A stretch of 64,000 nucleotides of DNA from Parafrigoribacterium mesophilum (lineage in GTDB: Bacteria; Actinomycetota; Actinomycetes; Actinomycetales; Microbacteriaceae), in contig NZ_JBDJAF010000003.1 in the NCBI RefSeq assembly GCF_039652555.1, forward strand, positions 124,001 through 188,000, written 5' to 3'. Below are positions 6,304 through 14,333 of the stretch, piece by piece. A model generated the notes under the pieces. The model was not told the origin of the DNA. It worked only from the letters and a program-made list of their open reading frames with translations, and ran no database searches. Numbering within the stretch: position 1 is the first letter of the stretch; each line of letters opens with the position of its first letter. The position numbers were made by a program, and so were the translations under genes.

Positions 6304-8613
6304 GTGCGGTCGGTTCAAACGGGTCCGATAGTCGGGCTGGTTTCCCAGTTTGCGCTGCTCGCTGGGCTCGCCGCGACGGTGGGGCTCGGCGGCCCGGGCT
6401 GGGGCGTCGGCGTCGTCTACACGGTCGCTGGGAACGCACTGCTGGCTCGTGCGATCGCGCGGCGCGCCGATGGCGGGTTCCGGCCCGCGGACTGGGTGAC
6501 CCTGGTGAGAGCCGCTCTGGTCGGCGCCATCACCGCGCTGATCGCGGACTCGGTCAGCCGGGCGGTTCCGGTGACCGTGCTGGTGTCGCTGGCCGCCGTG
6601 GCGCTGATTCTGGATGCGGTGGATGGTCGGGTGGCTCGGCGCACCCAGACCGTATCGACCCTCGGTGCGCGCTTCGACATGGAGGTCGACGCGTTCCTCA
6701 TCCTCGTGCTGAGCGTGTACGTCGCCCCCACGGTCGGCGCGTGGGTGCTCGCCATCGGCCTGGCCCGGTATGCGTTTGTCGTCGCCGGCTGGTTTCTACC
6801 CTGGCTGCGTGCATCCGCGCCGCCCCGGCGCTGGTCCAAGGTGGTGGCGGCGATCCAGGGCATCTCGCTGACCGTCGCCGCCACCGGGGTCCTCCCCCGG
6901 TTCGGGATCAGCATCATCCTTCTGGTCGCGCTGGGCCTGCTCGGCGAATCGTTCGGCCGCGAGGTGTGGTGGCTGTGGAGCAACCGCCGCCGCGACCGCA
7001 GCGGCACCGTGTCGCGGGCCGCCGCCGTCACCGCGCTGGCGGGTCTGATCGTGTGGCTGGCGCTGGCGGTGCCGACCAAGCCCAGCCAGATCACCCCCGT
7101 TGCCTTTCTCTCCATTCCCCTGGCCGCGCTCATCATCGTGGCCGTGGTTCTCATCGCGCCATCCGCGCTCCGAATGGCGACGGCCGTGGTCTTCGGTGTG
7201 GTTGTAGGCCTGCTGACCATCGTGAAGGCCCTGGACATCGGCTTCGCCGCCGTCTTCGACCGCCCGTTCGACCTGCTCAACGACTGGTACTACTTCGGGC
7301 CGGGCGTCGACGTGCTCAGCGACTCCATCGGACGGGTCGGATCGATCGCCGTCGCCGTGGCCGCCCTCGCGGTCGCCATCGCCGCGGTGATCGTGATGCC
7401 ATGGGCGATGGTCCGCGTCACTCGCGCGATCACCAAAAACCGGCGCGTATCGCTTCGGGCGCTGGCTGCGCTCGGCGTCATCTGGGCCCTCGTCGCGATC
7501 ACCGGAGTGCAGCCGGTTCCCGGGGTGCGCGCGGCGTCCACCAGCGCCGTCGGGCTCGTCTACGGTCAACTGCACACCCTGGGCAACGATCTGGCCGATC
7601 GCAGTGCGTTCACCGACCAGATCGCCAACGACCCGCTGCACGATGCCGCCGACGGCGACTTATTGGGCGGCCTGCGCGGCAAGGACGTCATCCTCGCGTT
7701 CGTGGAAAGCTACGGCCGGAGCGCGGTGCAGGGCTCGTCGTTCTCGCCGGGCATCGACGCCGTGCTGACGGCCGGCACCAGGCGGCTGCAGGCGGCGGGA
7801 TTCTCCTCCCGCAGCGCCTTCCTCACCTCCCCCACCTTCGGCGCGGCCAGTTGGCTCGCCCATTCCACAATGCAATCCGGGCTCTGGGTCAACAGCCAGC
7901 AGCGTTACAACCAACTACTCACCCACGAGCGGTTGACCCTGACCGGTGCCTTCTCGCGTGCCGGCTGGCGAACGGTGTTCGACGTCCCGGCCAACACCAT
8001 CGACTGGCCAGAGGGGGCAAAGTTCTACGGCTTCGACACCCTCTACGACTCCAGGAACGTGGGCTACCAAGGTCCGAAGTTCAGCTACGCGCCGATGCCC
8101 GACCAGTACGTGCTGTCCGCCTTCCACCGGCAGGAGCTTGTCAAGGCCGACCGCAGCCCGGTGATGGCGGAGATCGACCTCGTCTCCAGCCACCATCCCT
8201 GGACGCCGCTCCCGCACCCGGTGGCGTGGAACGACGTGGGCGACGGGACGATCTTCAACGGCATGCCGGACAAGGGAGCCTCGCCCGAGGAGGCTTTCCA
8301 AGACCCAGAAAAGGTGCGCACCCTTTACGGGCAATCCATCCAGTACACGCTGAACACGTTGTTCTCGTTCATCACGACGTTCCCCGACCCCAATCTCGTG
8401 GTGATCATGGTCGGCGATCACCAAGCGCATTCATATGTCAGCGGCCAACACCCGGGCCACGACGTGCCGGTCTCGATCATCGCCCACGACCCGTCGGTTC
8501 TCAGCCAGATCTCGACCTGGAACTGGCAGGACGGCGTGCTGCCGAGCCCGGCGGCGCCGGTCTGGCCGATGAGTCAGTTCCGTGACCGGTTCCTCACCGC
8601 GTACAGCGGTTAG
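6304..8613 (+). CDS. Fusion: CDP-alcohol phosphatidyltransferase + LtaS-like alkaline-phosphatase-superfamily domain
   Basis: 769 residues from a GTG at 6304 after GGAGG (6295-6299); an open frame back to 5908 lies over the divergent dehydrogenase and is rejected. Residues about 104-130 carry the full CDP-alcohol phosphotransferase motif D-x2-DG-x2-AR-x8-G-x3-D-x3-D. Hydrophobic segments continue to about residue 440, beyond the usual six of this family. Residues about 460-769 form an exported domain with VESYGRS (metal-binding Glu), SPTFGAASW (candidate Thr/Ser nucleophile) and MVGDHQ (metal-binding Asp-His), as in LtaS/OpgB-type phosphoglycerol transferases; the sulfatase CxPxR motif is absent. 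It likely makes a phospholipid-type head group and modifies or cleaves it outside. It diverges from the pterin/glycosyl operon with 87 bases between. Confidence 0.85.
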   Translation: MRSVQTGPIVGLVSQFALLAGLAATVGLGGPGWGVGVVYTVAGNALLARAIARRADGGFRPADWVTLVRAALVGAITALIADSVSRAVPVTVLVSLAAVALILDAVDGRVARRTQTVSTLGARFDMEVDAFLILVLSVYVAPTVGAWVLAIGLARYAFVVAGWFLPWLRASAPPRRWSKVVAAIQGISLTVAATGVLPRFGISIILLVALGLLGESFGREVWWLWSNRRRDRSGTVSRAAAVTALAGLIVWLALAVPTKPSQITPVAFLSIPLAALIIVAVVLIAPSALRMATAVVFGVVVGLLTIVKALDIGFAAVFDRPFDLLNDWYYFGPGVDVLSDSIGRVGSIAVAVAALAVAIAAVIVMPWAMVRVTRAITKNRRVSLRALAALGVIWALVAITGVQPVPGVRAASTSAVGLVYGQLHTLGNDLADRSAFTDQIANDPLHDAADGDLLGGLRGKDVILAFVESYGRSAVQGSSFSPGIDAVLTAGTRRLQAAGFSSRSAFLTSPTFGAASWLAHSTMQSGLWVNSQQRYNQLLTHERLTLTGAFSRAGWRTVFDVPANTIDWPEGAKFYGFDTLYDSRNVGYQGPKFSYAPMPDQYVLSAFHRQELVKADRSPVMAEIDLVSSHHPWTPLPHPVAWNDVGDGTIFNGMPDKGASPEEAFQDPEKVRTLYGQSIQYTLNTLFSFITTFPDPNLVVIMVGDHQAHSYVSGQHPGHDVPVSIIAHDPSVLSQISTWNWQDGVLPSPAAPVWPMSQFRDRFLTAYSG

Positions 8614-8978
8614 GTCCGCGAGGGAAGCGGCCGGCTCGCCCGGAGGCCGACGAGGCCACCGACGATGGCGACGACCTCCGCCGCCGCCGCTACGAAGACT
8701 TCCCAGATCGTCCAGTGCTCGTGCACGCCGAACAGTCCCATCGGGGTGGTGGAGATGAGGAATGCGCCGAGGGTGGCGGCACCGAACAATGCGGCGCCCA
8801 GCAGCGGCAGCCAGTGGTGCCAGATCAGCACCAGCACGCCGATGACTATGCCACCGACGAAATTGAGGAGCATCGCGGGACCCATGATCGCGTTATCGCG
8901 AAACACGAGAAACCATTGTTCGAGATGGATGACGGCCGCGACGAACACTGCGACCGCAACTACGATGCGAATCCACAT
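8610..8978 (-). CDS. Small four-helix membrane protein, unknown function
   Basis: 122 residues from ATG 8978, preceded by AAGGAAA; the longer open frame to 9077 has no ribosome site. It has four hydrophobic segments, a conserved-looking HLEQWF after TM1, and GLFGVHEHWTIWE between TM3 and TM4, a pattern seen in small unassigned actinobacterial membrane proteins. Its stop overlaps the stop of the convergent fusion gene by three bases (8610-8613). No function can be assigned. Confidence 0.75.
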   Translation of the reverse strand: MWIRIVVAVAVFVAAVIHLEQWFLVFRDNAIMGPAMLLNFVGGIVIGVLVLIWHHWLPLLGAALFGAATLGAFLISTTPMGLFGVHEHWTIWEVFVAAAAEVVAIVGGLVGLRASRPLPSRT

Positions 8979-9181
8979 GGAGTTTTCCTTCCGGCTTTTC
9001 AGACCCGATTGCACCGAATTTGGCCTAACTGCACGAATCGGGTCGAGTCTACGTTTGAGCTGATGTTTCGTCCTCAACTAACCACGTCGTCCGAGTCACA
9101 ATCGTTCGATGTTGGCGTGCCGACAAACTGATGCTGAGTGAGGGGGTAGGAATATGCCGTCGGGACCGGTTGACACCAGGC

Positions 9182-9201
9182 CCGAGCAGATCAGTGCTCG
9201 G
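9182..9201 (-). terminator. Hairpin at gntR stop
   Basis: CCGAGCA and TGCTCGG form a perfect 7-bp stem with a 6-base loop across the stop codon of the YtrA-type gene. No U-run follows, so this may slow or end transcription only weakly. Confidence 0.3.
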
Positions 9202-9553
9202 CCAAGGCGGAGACCACCAGGGTGATCGCTTCGTCGGTGCTGAGCTTGAGATTTCGGATCTGCTCGGCGAAGGCTGCTGCCGCCTTTTGCGCCTGTCGGT
9301 GCGCCGGGTCGCCGTGGGTTGACACGAAGGTGCCGTGGCGGCCGCGCGTCTCGATGATGCCTGCCCGCTCCAGCTCCCGATACGTGCGTGCCACGGTGTT
9401 GGCCGCCACACCGAGGTCCCCGGCCAGCTGCCGCACCGTGGGCAGGCGAGTCTCCGGAGCCAATTCGCCGCGGGTCACCTGGTCCAGGATCTGGACGCGC
9501 AGTTGTTCAAACGGCGGAACGCTGGACCGAGGATCGACGACGAGCATAGCCAT
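9191..9553 (-). CDS. GntR-family regulator, YtrA subfamily
   Basis: 120 residues from ATG 9553 with AAAGGAAAGG upstream. The protein is almost entirely the winged helix: PPFEQLRVQILDQVTRGEL, then RLPTVRQLAGDLGVAANTV with recognition helix, then ETRGRHGTFV, followed by about 45 residues of helix (QKAAAAFAEQIRNLKL) for dimerisation. This short form without a ligand domain is the YtrA type, often controlling ABC transporters. No ABC genes adjoin it. Just upstream, GCTACAT is repeated twice within 16 bases (about 9573-9588), a possible autoregulatory site. Confidence 0.87.
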   Translation of the reverse strand: MAMLVVDPRSSVPPFEQLRVQILDQVTRGELAPETRLPTVRQLAGDLGVAANTVARTYRELERAGIIETRGRHGTFVSTHGDPAHRQAQKAAAAFAEQIRNLKLSTDEAITLVVSALAEH

Positions 9554-9619
9554 GGCCTTTCCTTTGTCTCGGTTATGTAGCAATGTAGCGCCTTGATCCG
9601 GAGTGCGCGAACCGCCGCG

Positions 9620-9871
9620 CTAGGCGTCCAACCACGCCATCCCACGCATCTGTACGCGGGTGTGTTCCGGCATCCGCACGATGACCATCAGGGCATCGCC
9701 GCACTCGGTGCAGCGCACCACCAAGCCCTGCTCACCGCCGTAGACCATCGACCGGGCAAGCACCGCCACGTCTCCGCAGGAAGCGCAGCGCACTCGTGCC
9801 GTTGTCACCTCGAACCGGAACAGTTCGGTGAGCTCACCGGCAATCGCATTGCCATCAACGTGGCCGATCAT
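9620..9871 (-). CDS. DUF6510-type small zinc-ribbon protein
   Basis: 83 residues. VDGNAIAGELTELF at the start and two CxxC pairs (CASC near residue 29, CTEC near residue 54) indicate a small zinc ribbon. I recall this pattern as DUF6510. It overlaps the flavin reductase stop by one base (TGATG) and ends the redox operon that includes a molybdopterin oxidoreductase. A role as a small accessory or maturation protein for that pair is inferred from position only. Confidence 0.75.
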   Translation of the reverse strand: MIGHVDGNAIAGELTELFRFEVTTARVRCASCGDVAVLARSMVYGGEQGLVVRCTECGDALMVIVRMPEHTRVQMRGMAWLDA

Positions 9872-10584
9872 CAGCTTCCTCCGAACCGTTCGGTCTTGAT
9901 GGAACTCGGGTCGTGACCGAACGCGACGAGCCCCGACGCGACCGCTTCGACGAACCCGGTCGGGCCGCAGACGAAGGTCGCCGGCGAGTCCGACAGGGGA
10001 AACGAAAACGCGGCGAGGTCAGCCCTGGTCATCCGGCCAGCCGGTCGCGGCCAGCCCTGCGGGGGCTTTCTGGTGTACAACCAGGTGACCTCCAGCCCCG
10101 GATCGGGCTGGTCGAGTTCGCCGCGGAAGAAGGCATCCTGGTCGCTGCGCACCGAGTAGAGCAGCCGGAACGGCGCGGCGCTTTCCGAGGCCCGGTGCGC
10201 GCGGATCATTGCCACCAGCGGCACGATCCCCGACCCGCCGCCGATCAGCTGCACCGGTCCGCTCTGCTGCGGGCGCCAGACGAACCAGCCGCCCAGCGGT
10301 CCACGCACCTCGAGTTGGTCGCCCGACCGCAGATCGTCCACGAGATAAGGCGACACCTCGCCGCCGTCGAACCGGTCCACCGCCAGTTCCAGACGGTCCC
10401 CTGCCACGGCGGAGGCGACCGAATACGCCCGCACCGCCTGATAGCCGTCCGGTGCGGTGACCCGGACGTCGAGATGTTGGCCGGCCGCATTGCCGCCCCA
10501 TCCGGGCACGTCAAGCACGATGCTGCGCCCGGTCGGCGTTTGCGTTCTAGTCTCGGCCACGACGGCGACCTTCCAGCCGATCAC
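9871..10584 (-). CDS. FAD/NAD(P)-binding ferredoxin-reductase-like oxidoreductase
   Basis: 237 residues from GTG 10584, which overlaps the upstream stop as GTGA. The FAD domain shows AYSVAS (RxYS-type flavin site) and VRGPLGGWF; the NAD(P) domain shows LIGGGSGIVPLVAMIR and FVCGPTGFVEAVASGLV. There is no iron-sulfur ferredoxin domain. Its tight coupling to the molybdopterin oxidoreductase suggests a cytoplasmic two-component redox enzyme, in which this subunit brings electrons from NAD(P)H to the molybdenum subunit or takes them away. Confidence 0.86.
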   Translation of the reverse strand: MIGWKVAVVAETRTQTPTGRSIVLDVPGWGGNAAGQHLDVRVTAPDGYQAVRAYSVASAVAGDRLELAVDRFDGGEVSPYLVDDLRSGDQLEVRGPLGGWFVWRPQQSGPVQLIGGGSGIVPLVAMIRAHRASESAAPFRLLYSVRSDQDAFFRGELDQPDPGLEVTWLYTRKPPQGWPRPAGRMTRADLAAFSFPLSDSPATFVCGPTGFVEAVASGLVAFGHDPSSIKTERFGGS

Positions 10585-11174
10585 CAGTACCGTTGTTCCC
10601 GCCACGGGTCGCCGTAGAGGTGGTAGCCGTTCTGCTCCCAGAATCCCGGCTCGTCGTCCGCCTGCATCACCATGCCGCTGACCCATTTAGCGCTCTTCCA
10701 GAAATACAGATGTGGCACCAGCAGCCGGGCCGGGCCGCCGTGCTCCGGTTCTAGGTTGTCCCCCTCGAAGTCGAACGCGATCCACGCCTTGCCGTTGAGG
10801 AGGTCATCCAACGGCAGATTGGTCGTGTATCCGCCGTAGGAGTGCACCATGACGTAGTCGCGATCCGTGTCCACCGCCGCGAACAGGGTGTCGAGGGATA
10901 CCCCGCGCCAGTCGGTGCCCAGTTTCGACCAGCGCGTCACGCAGTGGATGTCGGTGTGGATGTCGTCCGCCGGCAGGGCACGGAGCTGTTGCCAGTCCCA
11001 GCGCTGCACGGCGCCGGTCTCGGTGGTGATGCTGAATTCCCAGTCGGCTGTGTCGATTCGCGGGGTGGGACCGGCGGACAGCACCGGAAAGTCTTCGGTG
11101 AGGTACTGGCCCGGCGGAAGGTCGGCGACGTGTTCCCGGCGGCGGCCGGTGAATCCGCGCGAAATGATGCCCAT
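10581..11174 (-). CDS. Sulfite-oxidase-like molybdopterin oxidoreductase (YedY/SuoX superfamily)
   Basis: 197 residues from ATG 11174. The core is the sulfite oxidase fold: DWQQLRALP, then DIHCVTRWSKLGTDWRGVSL, in which the Cys is the expected molybdenum ligand, then VHSYGGYTTNLPL, EPEHGGPARLLVP and YFWKSAKWVSGM. There is no signal peptide and no dimerisation domain, so it is likely cytoplasmic. It starts 27 bases after the CaiB-type gene and overlaps the flavin reductase by 4 bases. The physiological substrate (sulfoxide, oxyanion or other) cannot be read from sequence. Confidence 0.87.
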   Translation of the reverse strand: MGIISRGFTGRRREHVADLPPGQYLTEDFPVLSAGPTPRIDTADWEFSITTETGAVQRWDWQQLRALPADDIHTDIHCVTRWSKLGTDWRGVSLDTLFAAVDTDRDYVMVHSYGGYTTNLPLDDLLNGKAWIAFDFEGDNLEPEHGGPARLLVPHLYFWKSAKWVSGMVMQADDEPGFWEQNGYHLYGDPWREQRYW

Positions 11175-11200
11175 GACGGTGCCCTTTCGTTGCGGGCACA

Positions 11201-12538
11201 CTACCCATGCCACTGTGCTTTGTCTGACCCCCATTCCCGTGCGGGCCACCGGTAGTCGTCGTATTCCTGCAATGGCGGCCGGGCCGTCCGGTACGCGCCG
11301 TGCACCACCGTCGTATTCTCGCTCGGCTGACGAAGCGGTACCGTCGGCAGATCCCGCGCCGCCTGCAGCAACCAGCGGGCGGTGCCGGCCAGGCTGACGC
11401 TCACATCCCGGGCACGCCCGTCCGAGTCCGTCTCGGTCAGCGCGTCCACCGCCGCGGCCGCGAGCAGGTACCCACTGGCATGATCCAGTGCCTGCGCCGG
11501 GAGGGCGCCCGGACGCTCACGGCCGCCCTGGATGATCGCGATGCCGGATGCCGCCTGCACGATGCTGTCGAAGCCTCGCCGGTGCGCCCACGGCCCGCCG
11601 GTCCCCCAGGCACTGACGAGGGCGTGGACCAGGCCAGCCGGATGCTCAAGGCCGTACCGTTCGAGCGCCCCCGGCCGATAACCGGTGACGAGAATGTCCG
11701 CGGTGCTCAGCAGGTCGTTGGCGAGCGAGCGGCCCGCGGCGGTGCTCAGGTCAAGCAGCGCGCTGCGCTTTCCCTGGCCGGTCTCCATGTGTTGCACCAC
11801 AAGCTCCGGCAACTGCGGCGGGTCCAGTCGCAAGACGTCGGCCCCGAGCAGGCCGAGCACGCGAGTGGCCACCGGCCCGGCGATCACCCGCGTGAAATCC
11901 AACACCCGGATGCCGGCCAACGGCAACTCCGGGTCTAGGACGCGGTTCCGCGGCGTCGCCGCCGCGGTGGCGGCGAAGTGCCGGGCCACCAGCGGCTGGC
12001 GTGCCAACGCCCGGCCCGGAGCACCGCCCGACCACTCCGTCTCGTCCCGCACTCGCACCGCGATGGCATCCGCGGTCGCCGACCGGTTCTCCACGTCGCG
12101 AGCGGACAGGCCGGCGATCCGTTCGGCCACGACGGCACGGTCGCTGTCTTCGGCCAGACCGAGCGCCTTCAGCAGCCTGAGCCGGTGGTGCGGATAGTTG
12201 GCGTGGGTGCGCACCCATCCGTCGGCGGCCTGGAAGAACCCCGACAGTTCGGCGAACCCGGTGACCGGCTGACCGTCGACGCGCATCATCCGGTCCCCCG
12301 CGAACGAGGCCGCGACGCGTTCCATCGACATCCGCCAGGTGCGGCCGGTGCCACCGGACCGGGTCAGAAAGCGGTTGACTGACGCGGCGAGCGCCGCCAC
12401 GGAGCCCTGCGCGAGCGCCGCCACCGGCAAGGATGCGGCCAGGTAGCCGTTCGGCTCGTCCAGCTCGATCCACCCGGGCGACGAACGAGTTCCCATCGCC
12501 CGGTCATAGGCGGCGACCAACTGCCATGGCGTGGACAT
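11201..12538 (-). CDS. CaiB/BaiF-family CoA transferase with unusual domain order
   Basis: 445 residues. The hallmark start of CaiB proteins, GIRVLDFTRVIAGPVATRVL with GADVLRLDPP, appears only near residue 210, followed by TGQGKRSALLDL, VTGYRPGALERYGL and ALDHASGYLLAA with the candidate catalytic Asp. The first 200 residues hold a segment resembling a CaiB C-terminal half (FFQAADGWVRTHANYP, LGLAEDSD). So the chain looks permuted or built from two halves. A -10 box six bases before ATG 12538 suggests a leaderless mRNA. It leads the operon with the molybdopterin and flavin subunits. Substrate unknown. Confidence 0.8.
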   Translation of the reverse strand: MSTPWQLVAAYDRAMGTRSSPGWIELDEPNGYLAASLPVAALAQGSVAALAASVNRFLTRSGGTGRTWRMSMERVAASFAGDRMMRVDGQPVTGFAELSGFFQAADGWVRTHANYPHHRLRLLKALGLAEDSDRAVVAERIAGLSARDVENRSATADAIAVRVRDETEWSGGAPGRALARQPLVARHFAATAAATPRNRVLDPELPLAGIRVLDFTRVIAGPVATRVLGLLGADVLRLDPPQLPELVVQHMETGQGKRSALLDLSTAAGRSLANDLLSTADILVTGYRPGALERYGLEHPAGLVHALVSAWGTGGPWAHRRGFDSIVQAASGIAIIQGGRERPGALPAQALDHASGYLLAAAAVDALTETDSDGRARDVSVSLAGTARWLLQAARDLPTVPLRQPSENTTVVHGAYRTARPPLQEYDDYRWPAREWGSDKAQWHG

Positions 12539-12544
12539 ACCACG

Positions 12545-12550
12545 AACGTA
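12545..12550 (-). promoter_or_regulatory. -10 box of leaderless CaiB-type gene
   Basis: TACGTT read on the minus strand is followed by six bases and the ATG at 12538, the spacing expected if transcription starts at the start codon. No -35 match is obvious. Confidence 0.4.
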
Positions 12551-12551
12551 A

Positions 12552-12695
12552 CTACTGGCAGTCCTCGCAGTCCACCCCGTCGTGCGGATCCACCGGAACC
12601 TCGTAGCCATCGGTGTGCGCGTCGCTGCTCGGCTGCGCCGTCAAACCGGGCGCGCCGTGTGCATCCGTTTCGTTCGCCTTGTGCGCTGCGTCCAT
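12552..12695 (-). CDS. Small acidic protein ending DCEDCQ
   Basis: 47 residues from ATG 12695 (a longer frame to 12785 runs into the divergent flavoprotein gene). It is rich in Asp, His and Ala, hydrophilic, and ends in VPVDPHDGVDCEDCQ with a CxxC pair. The same strand and a gap of 13 bases place it just upstream of the CaiB-type gene. Codon use is in keeping with its neighbours. It may be a short metal- or redox-active protein, or not translated; no family is recognised. Confidence 0.45.
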   Translation of the reverse strand: MDAAHKANETDAHGAPGLTAQPSSDAHTDGYEVPVDPHDGVDCEDCQ

Positions 12696-12750
12696 TCCAG
12701 AACTCCTGGTTCCAGAATACGGATGCTTCCGGTTTCCGGCACCGGCTTTG

Positions 12751-12756
12751 TACCAT
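12751..12756 (+). promoter_or_regulatory. -10 box of leaderless flavoprotein gene
   Basis: TACCAT lies five bases before the ATG at 12762, and no Shine-Dalgarno sequence is present, which suggests a leaderless transcript. Confidence 0.4.
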
Positions 12757-12761
12757 GAACA

Positions 12762-14327
12762 ATGCCCGAACTTTCGCGCCGCCAACTACTGGGGCTGGGC
12801 GGGGCGACTCTGCTGCTTGGTGGATGCACGGCACAGCCCACATCGCCATCGGCAGGACCACCGCCGTCGGCCACGCCGCGGGCATCCGCCTCCTCGTCTC
12901 CCACTGGACGTGTGGACTGGTCGGCGCTTTCGAGTCGATTGCAGGGCACGCTGCTGGTTCCGGGCGACGGCGGATTCGACCAAGCGCGCCGGCTGGAAAA
13001 CCCGCGCTACGACGGCGCGATGCCGCTCGCCATCCTCGCCGCGGCCTCCGGGGCCGACATCGCGGCCGGACTCCGGTTCGCCGCCGATCGCAAGGTTCCA
13101 TTGGCCGTGCGCTCCGGCGGCCACAACTATCCCGGTTGGTCCGGCGGCGGTGCGCAGGGGAGCGGCGTGCCGCCGTCTCTTGTCATCGACGTGCGCGGGC
13201 TGACCGCGGTCACCATGGCCAGCGACGGTGCGGTGCAGGTGGGTGCCGGCGCCTCGTTGGCGCAGCTCTACTCCGTCGTCGGAGGCGCCGGCCGCGCGCT
13301 GGCCGCCGGCTCCTGCGCCACGGTCGGCGTCGCAGGCCTCACGCTCGGCGGCGGGGTTGGCGTGCTGGTGCGCGCCTACGGCCTCACCTGTGACGCGCTC
13401 ACCGAGCTGCAGATCGTGACGGCGGACGGCCGGATGCGCACGGTCAGCACTGCCGTCGACGCCGACTTGTTCTGGGCCTGTCGCGGCGGCGGCGGCGGGC
13501 ACCTCGGCGTGGTCACCTCACTCACCTTTGCCACGCATCCGGCCCCGCCGGTGACCACCTGGAACCTGCGCTGGCCGTTCCAGGACGCGGCGGCGGTGAT
13601 CGCCGCCTGGCAGGACTGGGCGCCGCATGCCGATCCGAGAATATGGTCGACCCTCAAGCTCCTGAACGGCACGAAGTACACGGCCGGCCCCGGCCTCTTC
13701 CTCTCCGGCACCTGGATCGGCGAGCCCGACGCGCTGAGCACCGTGCTGGCTCCGCTACTGCGGGCCGCCGGCCGGCCGCCGTCACAGCAGACTTCGACCG
13801 CCCGCAGTTATCTGGACGCGATGATGGGCTACGCCGGATGCCGGGGCATCCCGGTGCAGCGGTGCACGACAGCCCCAGGCGGGGCGCTCACCCGCGAGTC
13901 TGCGGCGGCCACCTCGCACATCGCGTATGCACCGTTGGATGACGCCGGCATCGCCACCCTGCTGGCGAAGGTGGAGTCGGCGACGGCGGTGCCCGGCCTC
14001 ACCGAAGGCGGTGTGTCCCTGGATGCGCTCGGCGGCGCGGTGGCCGACCTGCCCGATGCCGCCACGGCGTTCGGACACCGCCGCGCGCTGATGACCGTGC
14101 AGTACACCGCGGCATTCCCTGGCGGCACGGGCACAGGTCCGATGGATTCCTACGTTCGCGGATTCCGCAGCGCCATGGTGCCGTCCTGGGGCTATGGCGC
14201 CTACGTGAACTACGCGGATGCGAGCATCACCGACTGGGGGGACGCCTACTTCGCCGGCAACGCGGCACGGCTGGCCGGCATCCGGCGGCAGTACGACCCG
14301 CACCGGTTGTTCGGCCAACCGCAGTAG
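12762..14327 (+). CDS. Tat-exported lipoprotein, berberine-bridge-type FAD oxidoreductase
   Basis: 521 residues. The N-terminus has the twin-arginine motif SRRQLLGLGG directly followed by a lipobox LGGC (Cys22), so it should be folded in the cytoplasm, exported by Tat and anchored by lipid. A Ser/Pro/Ala linker leads to a PCMH FAD domain with RSGGHNYPG (His near 120) and SCATVGVAGLTLGGG (Cys near 184), the two residues that bind FAD covalently in BBE enzymes. The C-terminus has RRQYDPHRLFG, the BBE motif. Such enzymes oxidise sugars or phenolic alcohols with oxygen. It stands alone, with a convergent Pr6Pr gene 6 bases downstream. Confidence 0.88.
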   Translation: MPELSRRQLLGLGGATLLLGGCTAQPTSPSAGPPPSATPRASASSSPTGRVDWSALSSRLQGTLLVPGDGGFDQARRLENPRYDGAMPLAILAAASGADIAAGLRFAADRKVPLAVRSGGHNYPGWSGGGAQGSGVPPSLVIDVRGLTAVTMASDGAVQVGAGASLAQLYSVVGGAGRALAAGSCATVGVAGLTLGGGVGVLVRAYGLTCDALTELQIVTADGRMRTVSTAVDADLFWACRGGGGGHLGVVTSLTFATHPAPPVTTWNLRWPFQDAAAVIAAWQDWAPHADPRIWSTLKLLNGTKYTAGPGLFLSGTWIGEPDALSTVLAPLLRAAGRPPSQQTSTARSYLDAMMGYAGCRGIPVQRCTTAPGGALTRESAAATSHIAYAPLDDAGIATLLAKVESATAVPGLTEGGVSLDALGGAVADLPDAATAFGHRRALMTVQYTAAFPGGTGTGPMDSYVRGFRSAMVPSWGYGAYVNYADASITDWGDAYFAGNAARLAGIRRQYDPHRLFGQPQ

Positions 14328-14333
14328 CGCTCC

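Noticed and set aside
7681..8613. Sulfatase activity
   Set aside because: The formylglycine motif C/S-x-P-x-R is absent; residues fit LtaS/OpgB-like phosphoglycerol transferases or phosphatases better.
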